Part shown: positions 52,357 through 62,523 of the stretch, piece after piece
How positions within the stretch are numbered: position 1 is the stretch's first letter
Layout: each line of letters starts with the position of its first letter
Source: Amyloporia xantha
Taxonomy: Eukaryota > Basidiomycota > Agaricomycetes > Polyporales > Adustoporiaceae
NCBI GenBank assembly: GCA_036971615.1
Contig: JAYKKR010000023.1
Span: forward strand, 372,001 to 436,000
Direction: 5' to 3'
DNA: 64,000 nt
The notes under the pieces: model-generated
The model's input: the letters and a program-made list of their open reading frames with translations, nothing else
Databases searched by the model: none
What the model was told of the DNA's origin: nothing
Position numbers and translations under genes: made by a program

Positions 52357-53290
52357 TATCAAGAGTTTGAATCAGTGCTGTGGAAAGAGGTGGTAAGTGA
52401 ACACCATGTGTTTCATTTGACATGCACATCCCATGGACGCGCTGATGCTTTTTCAGAACGACGTGTTTGTGCCGCTGAAGGCGCTCAGCTCGCGCAATGG
52501 ACTGTGAGTGCCTCCGCTCCTGGTGAGCGCAATGGCGCAGTTCTCCCTCGCAACTGCAACCAACGTCATTACCAATATCGCCGCCATCAAGCCCGACGAT
52601 CTGCTCATTGAGACGCACCGGCTCTCCAAGTACGTGTGGCGAGGCGATTTCCTCGTCGAGAACCTGGGGAAAATCAATGGTGGAAAGGCAAGTGGATGGC
52701 GTTCTAGCGCCACATCATTGCTAACACTTGGAGCACAGGTTTGTGGAAGCGTTCAAGTGATGTGGTGTTGGGGAAGGGGGAGGATCGACAGGCGGAGGGG
52801 AGCAAGGGAAAGGTGGCGAAGCAGGGAAGCGCAACGATGCGGGCGCCATGTCTCGGCGTCCTTCCAAAGAGACAACGGCATCGAGGAGGATGAAGATGAC
52901 ATCGTCATTGTTCCGGGAAATGTGCTGAAGAGTCGGAAGGCTACTGCTGGGACGAGCAAGCAAGGTGCGAAGTCGTCGAAGAAGCCGGCGGGCAAGACCC
53001 TCCAGCAAAGCCGCCGGCATCTGAACCTGCGGCCGCCAAGGATGCTAAGGGCAGCACCATCGTGGCCCAAATGCATTGCGACCCCTACCTCACGAAGCCA
53101 TGCCGGCTCGAAGAATCCGTCAGCCCACTTCTCCACCCGATGCAGCGGCATTCAGCAATGTGTCAGTTGGAGGCAATCTGCGCAGTACACGGGCGCCCAA
53201 AGCATTCCAAGCAGCGCCAATCGCCGTGCGGACCAGTGCATTTGCAGCATCGCCCCTCTCCAGGAGGCGCTTCTAGCTCGATGATATGAC
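52357..53290 (+). pseudogene. Host gene H2, remainder
   Basis: After E4 the exon reads YQEFESVLWKEV, then a predicted 64-bp intron (52393-52456, GTAAGT...TTCAG) and NDVFVPLKALSSRNG. A further stretch reads TNVITNIAAIKPDDLL and LSKYVWRGDFLVENLGK (52530-52690), and FVEAF after another AG. Beyond 52750 the frame changes several times; an acidic then basic segment (EDDIVIVPGNVLKSRK) is visible at about 52880-52940. I do not recognise the protein. It is either decayed or carries sequence errors. Confidence 0.45.
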
Positions 53291-53870
53291 TTAGGTACTC
53301 TTCTCGAAGAGGAAGCCATTCTTGCATAAAGTCGTTCTGCAACTGGCTCGCTTTCAGCCTTCACATTGAACAGCCCAAATATGGCGACAGAGCTCACCTT
53401 GTGCAGACTCCTCATCGGCATCACATTGTCGAACACCACATGTTCCTGCAGCGGCTCCGAATATTGATCATGAGACGCGGCTTTAGAGGGGACTGTGATG
53501 GAGATCTGGCATCTGCGACCTGCAGCGATGCGCGTGGAATCGGTATTTCTTCTGGAACATAAGTTACGGCGCCTCTTGCAGTTCGCCGCTCTTTGCGCCG
53601 CACGAACATCGCATCGCCACTGACGTCTTGCTTCTTGGTGCGCGCCATGACCAAATCACCGCGGACAGATGACAATTGCCTTATTGTGATCCATGACAGC
53701 TTCCTTTTCATACTGAATGAGAAACTCTCATGCCCCTTCCTCATGATGTCTTATCAATAACGGATCTTATACACGCGATCATCTGCAGGTAATTTGCCGA
53801 TGCTTATCTGCGACAGATCTTCGCCATGACCTTCCCTCAAGGCGATCACCCGATCCCCATCCACTGCTCA
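53291..53870. other. Region without a clear gene
   Basis: Minus-strand frames 53152-53439 and 53421-53744 are open, but show no domain and only weak coding character. They may belong to a degenerate gene. Confidence 0.35.
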
Positions 53871-53871
53871 A

Positions 53872-54722
53872 ATGCAGCCCGCAGATCACGCTATTTTACC
53901 CATTCACAACCCACATCACAATGGCTCCCGCTTTGCTAATTGCGCCGAATCCGTCGCCAACCTCATCGCTATCAATTGCTGTCTTGTCGTGTACTACTCC
54001 TGGCGCTGCGAACAGGCTATCACCACGGTGCGGACCGCTTGCACCAATCCAACCAGCAATGTCGCCATCGACCTCACGTTGGCGAGGTGGGAGATCGGGC
54101 TTCGTATGGAAATGGTACCATTTCGAAATTGTCACACCAATACATCTGCACTGACGGCTAACAGGACGCCATCAACAGGACGCCATCCGCAACTGTCTTG
54201 GCTGCCTCGCACTCGTTGGCGTCACCGACGTCGAGCTGCCGGATGTGGTCCAGAAGATCGTCAACGCTACCACGTTCGGCACCATCTCCAGGATCGATGT
54301 CATGAATATCTTGCCTTACACACCGCTTTCTGCGCCGCCATCGCCACAGCTTCAGCAACTCCATACGGACACTGACCCTGCATGGTGGACTTGGCCTGAT
54401 GTCCCTCCCAGCAACCTTCCATTGTGGTGGAAGTGTCCACTGGTTGACAGAGTGAGTGCCCGCTCTTCTAGTTGTATGTGACATGCTGACACATTCCTGG
54501 TGTTACTATTTGGATAGCATCGCGGAGACACCTATCGGATCAACTGCGGCGACATGAGCGCAGTCCTCACTCGTTTGGAAGAGGTCGAGAAGCTCGCCAC
54601 ACGCTTTGTCGAGAACCGCCATCAAGACGCAGACGAGATCTCCAGGATTTTGGATGGATACAGGGAGGTGCTTTTGCCAGATGAGGTGTGGGGTACTGTC
54701 TCCCTAGCGCCAGCTCGCAGGT
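53872..54722 (+). CDS. Host-type gene H3, unrecognised
   Basis: Likely ATG at 53921 (MAPALLIAPNPSPTSS) or 53872. An exon near 54165-54450 reads VGVTDVELPDVVQKIVNATT and WWTWPDVPPSNLPLWWKCP. A predicted GTGAGT...GATAG intron (about 54451-54519) is followed by HRGDTYRINCGDMSAVLTRL and a helical segment to LLPDEVWG. It may be the 3' half of H2. Function unknown. Confidence 0.42.
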
Positions 54723-54763
54723 GGGCCTCGTCTGGTTGTGTATGTATTTCTTGTCACTCCCTG

Positions 54764-55332
54764 TGTCACGAGTTGACATCGAGCGTTTCTTCCTTTCTAT
54801 ATACGGACGATTTTCTCCTTTTACTCATCGATATTTTCCCCTCTTATTCGAACGGCCATTCTACTGTACACATCGCAAGCTCCTTGTTCATGGACTTAGA
54901 CGTGTCGACCATTACAGGTCACATGTTCCCTTCCCACAGACTCCGTCCCGCCTTCCCTTTATGGACGTTTACTTAAGCACGGTGCCGGCCGACCTCGGGC
55001 CCCGCCGGGCTCCGCTTACGACATCACTTACGACTCATAGCCTGCTTACTCAGGCTGCGCACAGACCACCTGCGCACGGACCATGTAGATAGCCTGCCCT
55101 GAACTCTTGTAGTATATAAGTAGTACGCCTCTGCCTGGGGACTTCAGTTTCGACCTCTTGTCCCTAGGTAAGCCAAGCTTGCCTGTACATACTTACCAGT
55201 ACTTACATTTATTTATCTTGTCCCTAGCCTTAGACTTGAGCGTAGCTCGTCATCGCTTCGGTAAGACCTAGTCGAACGCCCTCAGCCTTTTAGGTTTGTT
55301 CTTCCCCTGTTGCTTGACTCTAAGTCGTGACA
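54764..55332. repeat. Solo LTR, family S, short form
   Basis: 569 bp, TGTCACGA...TCGTGACA ends, with a 5-bp duplication CCCTG (54759-54763 and 55333-55337). It matches both ends of 30259-31739 in inverse orientation at roughly 90 percent by eye and lacks the 912-bp segment. Confidence 0.9.
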
Positions 55333-55371
55333 CCCTGTATGAGCACGAGTGCATGACGTCCCCAGTGTCTG

Positions 55372-55481
55372 CCATTCGTCCAATGGACCTCGTATTTAAG
55401 TGGCTGAATCACATTACCATCCAATCATGTGGATGGTGATGCGATTCAGACACTTAACTTCCGGGTAGCATTGACGAATGG
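55372..55481. repeat. Hairpin repeat U1
   Basis: Nested arms: CCATTCGTCCAATG with CATTGACGAATGG, then TTAAGTG/CACTTAA, CTGAATC/GATTCAG, and apical ACCATCCA/TGGATGGT around a six-base loop. Forms a nearly continuous stem of about 50 pairs. Confidence 0.8.
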
Positions 55482-55616
55482 CCCAGCTCGAGGACACCAG
55501 CAAATCATGCTCTTTGGACGTCACACCATGTCAAAGGTGGGTGTTTCCAGGTGGTGTATGTATTCGTTGCGTCTGCACAGTGAGAGCATGAAGGCATGAT
55601 GTCCTTTTGCGCCAGC

Positions 55617-55727
55617 CGATCCTTCAATGTCCTTGGTATTCAAGCGGCTGAATTGGATGGCCATCCAACAATGGTTGGATGGCGATTCGATTCAGATGCT
55701 TTGATCCAGGGTAGCATTGAAGAATCG
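55617..55727. repeat. Hairpin repeat U2
   Basis: Arms CTTCAATG/CATTGAAG with flanking CGAT/ATCG, AAGC/GCTT, CTGAAT/ATTCAG and apical GCCATCCAAC/GTTGGATGGC around AATG. Same plan as U1 with compensated base changes. Confidence 0.8.
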
Positions 55728-55807
55728 TGCAGGTCGAGAATGCGAGCACATCATGCCGGCTGCGCACCATGTGCCACACCCTACGCGCGCCATGCACGGC
55801 GCCATCG

Positions 55808-55922
55808 GATGGCGCATATTGCCGCTGAACGAGGCGGCTTCATCTATGACCTTCGGAGCCACAGGTATGCGGCTCTGAAGAGCATAGATGAAGGCGCCCT
55901 GTCTGGCAGCGATAGCGCCATC
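55808..55922. repeat. Hairpin repeat U3, complete
   Basis: Arms GATGGCG/CGCCATC, CGCTG/CAGCG, CTTCATCTATG/CATAGATGAAG and apical GAGCC/GGCTC with loop ACAGGTATGC. Confidence 0.8.
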
Positions 55923-55996
55923 TCCCAACAGTGAGCATCAGCGCGCATGCACTTCGCCATCGGATGGCGCCCGTTGCCGCCGGTCAAGGCCCATTT

Positions 55997-56046
55997 GACT
56001 TATGTCCTTCTGAGCCACAGGTATGCAGCTCGGAGGAACATAAGTC
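55997..56046. repeat. Hairpin repeat U4, copy 2
   Basis: Same as 168-217: GACTTATGT/ACATAAGTC with the U3-type loop. Confidence 0.8.
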
Positions 56047-56414
56047 AGGTCTTCCTGTCTGGAGTCTGACTCTCTAACGTGAGTTTCAAATTTATGGTCT
56101 GAATGGATGCGGGATTCATGCATGGCGCTGTTGGATAAACCCATTAACTCCTTGCTCTCTACGTTCAAACAGTGGAATCGAGTTGCCCTCCGTGCCATGA
56201 GTACTCCGGATGCAGCTGATTTGTCCATCAGCATCAGGGGTCACTAGTGGTGGCCAGGATTGTAATACAATTGCCCTCAGACCTCCTGAAATGGTTGTGT
56301 ATGGTGAGTTAGCATTGTATTGTAATAGATGCCCTGCACAGATTGTGATTGTAGATCCTCACTATATTGTGAATGAGCATTGTACTACAAGCATTGTGGA
56401 TGGGCCTTGTGAGC

Positions 56415-56574
56415 GCTGTGAATGATTGTGAATGAATATTGTATGTCCTGTAAATGATTGTAGATGGGTATTGTACATCCTGTGAATGATTGTGGATGGG
56501 CATTGTATGTTCTGTAGATCATTGTGGATGAGCATTGTAAGCCCTGTTGATCATTGTGGATGAGCATTGTATGC
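56415..56574. repeat. 32-bp tandem repeat, copy 2
   Basis: Five 32-bp units, identical in layout to 586-745. Confidence 0.85.
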
Positions 56575-57642
56575 AACAATCTGGTGCAATTATGATTATT
56601 GTATTGAATAGCCATATTGGAGTGGATCCCAGTGGCATATAGCAGCCCCAGATTGACCATTACCATATTTGGAATGGCCCATTCAAATGGTTTCTAATGA
56701 TGTATAGCAAGCATTGAGCCAATTGGAATTTTGAATAGCCGCATTCAAATGGATCCTAATGGTATATCATAACCTTACTGGACATTACCATATTTGGATT
56801 AACAGAAATAAGCGAATTTTAATATGATATTTTGACCCAGAACCTATTCAGTAGAAATACTACAATACCCATCCACAATGATTTACAGGATATATGGTCC
56901 GTACATGAAATATGTGACCCAATACGAGTTTCACAAGGGCACCACTCATAGCGACGCTGATGGCAAGCGCGCCATCTGTACATTCTATTTTGTCGATATT
57001 TGCCAACAGTGCAATGTAATATATGACTTGACAAATAGAAAAATATTCTCTGAAATACATACAAATGGCACAGTTGATGGCAGATTGCAATGGAGGATAA
57101 ATGATGCATAGGAAAGGCAAGGATGTAGTGCAATGAAGCATGAAATTATGGCACGGTAGGCAGACACATCTCCACAGGGTACATTATAGCGTTGGCCGAA
57201 GCTACAGAGCAGGCAAAAATATAGCGGTAGAATACGGCGCAGTGGGCCGACACATCGCACCAGAGTATATTATAGCATTGGCCGAAGCTACAGCGCAGGC
57301 AAAAATATAGCGGTAGAATGCGGCGCAGTGGGCTGACACATCTCCACAGGGTACATTATAGTGTTGGCCGAAACTACAGAGCAGGCAAAAATATAGCGGT
57401 AGAATATGGCGCAGTGGGCTGACACATCGCACCAGGGTATATTATAGCATTGGCCGAAGCTACAGCGCAGGCAAAAATATAAGCGGTAGAATATGGCGCA
57501 GTGGGCCGCCAGTCTTTTCAGGCGATATTTGCGCCATCGGCTCACACTGCAGCCAAGGCAATATTATGGTGTCGGCCGACGTCCGCTCTCCTTACACTGT
57601 AGGAAAATATCACCCATATCTCTCCCTAGTCATTAGGCTATA

Positions 57643-58914
57643 ATGACTGAATGGGCTCCGACTGCCTGGCCAGGACACATGCTAACTTATGGGGCGTATC
57701 TAGAAGGCACCGTTGTTCAAGAACGCGACTGGATCATGATGGCTGTCGTGAACCTGGGCGCCGTCTTGGAATATGGTCGGCCAAACGCTGTCCTCAGGCG
57801 CATCTCCGGTATCGGAGGTCGAGAAGCACACATTGGCAAGGCGAGTGTCAGCCCGATAGTGGCGAACACCGCAGCTGGACTAGTGAAGTTAATGGCAAAG
57901 AAGGCGGAGGATGATGAGAAGAGGATGGACATTGATGATGAAGATGTGCCTCCCGAGGCGCTATGCGCACATCACAAGTCTTCCCCCATGCTCTCTGACG
58001 CCATCCCATCCCCGAGCGAGCCCACGCTTCCCCCGGCGCTGTCGACAGGTATGCAGCTCGCGTTCTCAATGCTCGCCCACGTCCTCGAGAAGCCGATGCG
58101 AAAATCATCACCATTCGCACACTCGACCCTCAACCCATACATCACCATCTTCCTTACATTCCTCGCCACCACGCTGAAGGACAGCCACGCGCTTGCGATA
58201 TTGGAGCGCGCTATCCCGTGGAATGTTCTTGCGAAGTTCCTCGAGAGTGTACCCCGTCGGATCATGTACCGCGAGTTTCAGAAGGAGTGTGGCGATGGCG
58301 CGCCGTTGTTGACAAGTGGATCCAAGCCGCTGGCCGAGGACTGGTGCCTGCGAGGCATGGGCTGGAGTGGCAAGAAGGTCTATGCCATGGGCTTCTGGTC
58401 ACAGGAGGCTGCATCCGAAGAGCACAACATCGAGATGGAGGTTCTCGACAAGATCGAGTCCGGCGATCAGACGGACGGGATCATTGAGGATGGTGATGAT
58501 GATGACTCGAAAGGGGACCCGATGCGCGGCGAGCTTTGCAAGCGGTGGGTGTGCGTCGCCCTGCCGGACTTAAAATTGCGAAGTACGTCAAAGGTTTCCA
58601 CTACGTCCCGCCTCCAAGTGGGGATGGCCGAGGGCAGTGGAAAGTCGATGGCGTCCTGGCGGAGAAAGGTCTCGAGGTGGCAGGAAGAGGACAGGCGTAG
58701 ACTCAAGCGTCCACCACGACACCCTACCACGTCCGTGCATTGCTCGCGCATGCAGCTGGTATCTACTGAATGGCACCCAAGATCGAACAGAAAGTCGCGG
58801 ATATGCGCAAACAAATCGAGCGGGACAACGAGGACAGGCCGAATGGCAAGATTTCGGATGCCGACCTCCATATGCCTGGTCTTTCTGGTGTATATACTCG
58901 ACCCAAATGGATGA
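57643..58914 (+). CDS. EST1/SMG-like C-terminal region protein, copy 2
   Basis: 423-codon frame. It is open where copy 1 is broken (five C residues near 57984) but loses one C near 58560 and gains an A near 58667. The stretch between reads out of frame (LKLRSTSKVS) compared with AGLKIAKYVKGFHYVPPPSG in copy 1. Read together, the copies indicate one longer coherent protein ending LAEKVSRWQEEDRRRLK. The N-terminal half of the family is absent, and the start lies at the inverted-repeat edge. Confidence 0.62.
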   Translation: MTEWAPTAWPGHMLTYGAYLEGTVVQERDWIMMAVVNLGAVLEYGRPNAVLRRISGIGGREAHIGKASVSPIVANTAAGLVKLMAKKAEDDEKRMDIDDEDVPPEALCAHHKSSPMLSDAIPSPSEPTLPPALSTGMQLAFSMLAHVLEKPMRKSSPFAHSTLNPYITIFLTFLATTLKDSHALAILERAIPWNVLAKFLESVPRRIMYREFQKECGDGAPLLTSGSKPLAEDWCLRGMGWSGKKVYAMGFWSQEAASEEHNIEMEVLDKIESGDQTDGIIEDGDDDDSKGDPMRGELCKRWVCVALPDLKLRSTSKVSTTSRLQVGMAEGSGKSMASWRRKVSRWQEEDRRRLKRPPRHPTTSVHCSRMQLVSTEWHPRSNRKSRICANKSSGTTRTGRMARFRMPTSICLVFLVYILDPNG

Positions 58915-59073
58915 TTACAGTCTTCACATATATTTATTGATGAGTTTCAGTCGACTAAGAACATACACGTCTTCCCAACATGCGTGCATATATACTCAAA
59001 TCATACTATCAAAAACGGCACACCAACTCAAGATATGATACAGAACATTACAGAGAAAGTAAATACAATCACC

Positions 59074-61191
59074 CTAATCGAATTCCGAGGTGTCAAGTGT
59101 GAGATCGATGACCTCACAAGCTTGCTCAGCTTTTGGGATGCATGCCCTGAGGATTCGCCTACGTTTCACGGGACGCTGAGATTGAAGATGATAGTCGTGA
59201 GAGGGAGACGATGGAAAATTTTCAGAACTGGCCTCTCTTTTGCCAAGAGAGGTTGAACCCAAGGGAAGGAGAGCACGAATGACTTCAACAGATGACTCAG
59301 TCGAAGGAGTCCCTATGGTCATACTGCTCAAGGTGGATGGCGGATAAGTGGTATCGGGGACTGAAGTGAATGAATGCAACTCTTCGAGTGCGAGAGACGA
59401 ACTGCCACCGATCAGAGGTGATAACAGGTGTCGAGTACCACAAGATGGCTGTGAGGATTGTGACGGATCGGAAAGTGGGGAGCTCTCTGGAATGGGAGGA
59501 CAAGTGTGGTGAAGGAACATGTTTACTCCCATACAGAGGCCGCAATGGCGGCATCCACCCAAGACGGATAGCAACTGCGTGTATGCGACGCCAGGATTGT
59601 CACGACTAATGAGCTTGAGAATGGTGGCATCCATTTCTTCGTCGGACGGAAGCGGCAGGTCATGAATGCCACGGTGAGCATATTCTTGCGGGGTGGAGTC
59701 CATATTCGCAGGGGATCGTCAACATAGCCTGGTGCCATGTCTACGTCATGCGTTAGTGGAGAGTAGCAACAAAAGACAGTGCAAGTACTCATGTTCGAGA
59801 CCAGGCCAGTCACCTAAACATAGATTATGCATGAGACGACAGTGTTCAGATCTAGAAGCTAAAGGCAACACTTACCAATGGTAGGTGTCTGAATCCCTGC
59901 CGCGGCATAGTATGGCCGACGAGCCTGAGGTGTAGATGTGATAGGCCTCTGAATTCTATATCCATGGCTAAACGGTAACATCACGTTCAAATTTGAGAAC
60001 ATTGCGCTGCCGGACGGTGAGGGGCTCGACTTTATCGTATGAAGCCGGCAACATGCGTTGCTTCCCTATATATGACTGTGAACCAGCAAAACACTTCTAC
60101 AATTTAATACTAACCTTTCTGTTGCTGCGAAGAGGGCCCCAGGCCTGCTACAGGTCGTATGCCATCAGCTAGCTGACAGTACCGAAGTGTTATATAAAAG
60201 AAAACATACCAGCGGAGTTCTCTTTATCAGACATATCTTAGGATTGGCCAGTCAGCCGTGATCACTAGAGGAACAGTTGAGAATTACTTACTACTCCCAA
60301 CAGTCCCAAACGGATCCTTCAGAGGGAAAAGTGCATAAGATTGCCCAGTGAGACTAGTAGGCAGACGCAGCAAGCGGCGTAGATTGACTGTGTGTCACGG
60401 CGGAATCAGGAATTACATCGCAAGCAGCTAGGTGTATGTTTACTTACGAAAATATGAGCATCCGGTCACCTTACCACGCTTCCAATGTGCACAGCCAAGA
60501 CATGGATTGTCGGCATGTTCGCCTTTCCATGGGACAAAAAGCTTGACTGGATGGTCGGGGCCACCGCGCAGCGAGCAAAAACAGGTTATGTTTGATAACC
60601 AATCAAACTTGTCGCAATAGGCGACAAGTTCATCGAGTGGGATAGGGCGCTGAAGGCTATCGCACGGAGCTGAACATGTTACTTTAGCAAGACACAATTC
60701 TCGAAACTGACTAGAACGGCCACTTACTATGCAGCATTCTTAAGAGACGGTACAGGATCGGCGGTGAATGTCTGAATACATGGGGTTATCTTCAATATGT
60801 GCTTCCACACGGATTCCTCGTCATCATAGCGTTCGGACACAGTCAACTCAGAACGAGGTGAGGCTGAGAGCTTGCTGAATACCGGAGCCATATGAACGGA
60901 GAAAAGAGTTGTGGTAGTGACTTTCAGCGACAGACCCCAGCCAAGTTTTATACGAGCTTTGAGACGCCGGGCAGTCATAGAACACACTGACGAGATTTTG
61001 GAGACATGTGAATATAGGGACATGAGGATGCAAATCACTTTGCGAAGAGAAAATTTAGGAAAATGAAATAGATAGATGAACATGCGGATGAGGAGAAAAT
61101 GCAAATCCAGTGACCACGTGGAGGATGGGAACTTGAGCCTCGTTGCATAAATCCTAATGAGGTAGTGTACAAAAGAGGGAACAGCAGACAC
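59074..61191 (-). CDS. Unrecognised multi-exon gene, copy 2
   Basis: Same exon plan as 3244-5361: last exon 59703-59074, Cys-rich exon near 60675-60440, first long exon 61191-60727. It has one extra base at about 60667, at the acceptor side of the first intron, giving CAG followed by CTCCGTGC in place of CCCGTGC, so the copies differ in frame there. Confidence 0.5.
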
Positions 61192-61902
61192 CCGCCCTGT
61201 ATCTAATGTGGAAGGTGGCGGCTTGAGTGTCTATAGAAGAGGATTGGCGCGAAGCATGATGTCGGCCCGGTGATGACAGCTGTCCATCACGCAAAGCTCA
61301 AGCCGGGCTGAGCCGGCTTAGTCATTTTGCGACGACTGCCACACCATACAGTCACTATAGCCTACACTATAGGGAGAGATATGGGTGATATTTTCCCTAC
61401 AGTGTAAGGAGAGCGGACGTCGGCCGACGCCATAATATTGCCTGCGCTGTAGCCGGCCAATGGTATAATATACTCTGGGGCGATGTGTCGGCCCACTGCG
61501 CCATATTCTACCGCTATATTTTTGCCTGCTCTGTAGCTTCGGCCAACACTATAATGTACCCTGTGGAGATGTGTCGGCCAACCACGCTATATTCTACCGC
61601 TATATTATTGCCTGCTCTGTTCGGCTATATTTTACCCCTGGGCGGATGGGTTGGCCATTGCGCCATACATCAACACTATAATTCTCCCTGAACTCTACTG
61701 TCGGCTGATGTCTTCTATGACATTTCTATACACATAGTGTGTACTGTATGCATTGCAATGACAAATATGCTTGAACACTGCCTGTTGTTGAGTTTCACAT
61801 GATGTTTCATTTGTATCACCAATTAGACTACTCAAGCACAGACAGTAATGGGATACATTGACAGTGTGATAACCAATATTTACTGTCTACATTGTATGGT
61901 AC

Positions 61903-62523
61903 TCAAATATAGCCATCCCACATCATCGATTCCACCTGGCTGACAGCATCGCGAGGGGGCCGAGCAGTGAGCAGAGTTTTTATAGGCTGGTTGAGCCTGA
62001 GGATGGTGTTGGCGACATTGATGTCTTCTTCAATGCGCTTCAGCTTTTCTTGCAAAGCTGCCCCTTGCAAATGCATGATTTGGGTATCCCTTGTGCTAGG
62101 GAAGCCCTCTTCTCTGCTGTTAGCGAATGGCGAAGACATCAGGCGAGAGACATCCCTGGCGCCATCCCCGACGCCATACTCGGCGCCATCCTGGCGCCAT
62201 CCCCAACACCATCCCGGCGCCACTCATGCTGCCATCTACACCGCCATCCGGTAGAGCAACGGGTCCTGTATTGAAATGATAGAATGAATGAGTACATCAG
62301 ACTAATGGAGTGAATGAGACCATACCCGGTGAAGGAGTGGGCGGCAGGTCGAGCAAATCCCAACGCACAATGTCAGGGGAGATCTAGACACAGCACGGTT
62401 GTGGGTGGATGGCGAACGAGGGCCAGTGGACAAGGGGATGTTGATGTTTCCTCCAGGTCTTGGAGTGTGCTGTGGCGATGGCGCCAAGTCGAAATAGGGG
62501 TCAGCGAGGGAATCCAAGATAGG
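61903..62523 (-). pseudogene. Host gene H1, 3' part, copy 2
   Basis: Matches 29636-30258, including the coiled-coil C-terminus. The GCGCC-rich repeat near 62160-62225 has lost three bases, singly, in C-runs compared with copy 1, shifting the frame there. Confidence 0.55.

Larger units (their letters stand above)
57146..61673. mobile_element. Inverted-repeat-bounded cassette, copy 2
   Basis: Second copy of 1317-5845. Left inverted repeat 57146-57653 and right inverted repeat 61349-61673. Subrepeat numbers are the same on each side. Contents as in copy 1. Confidence 0.5.
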
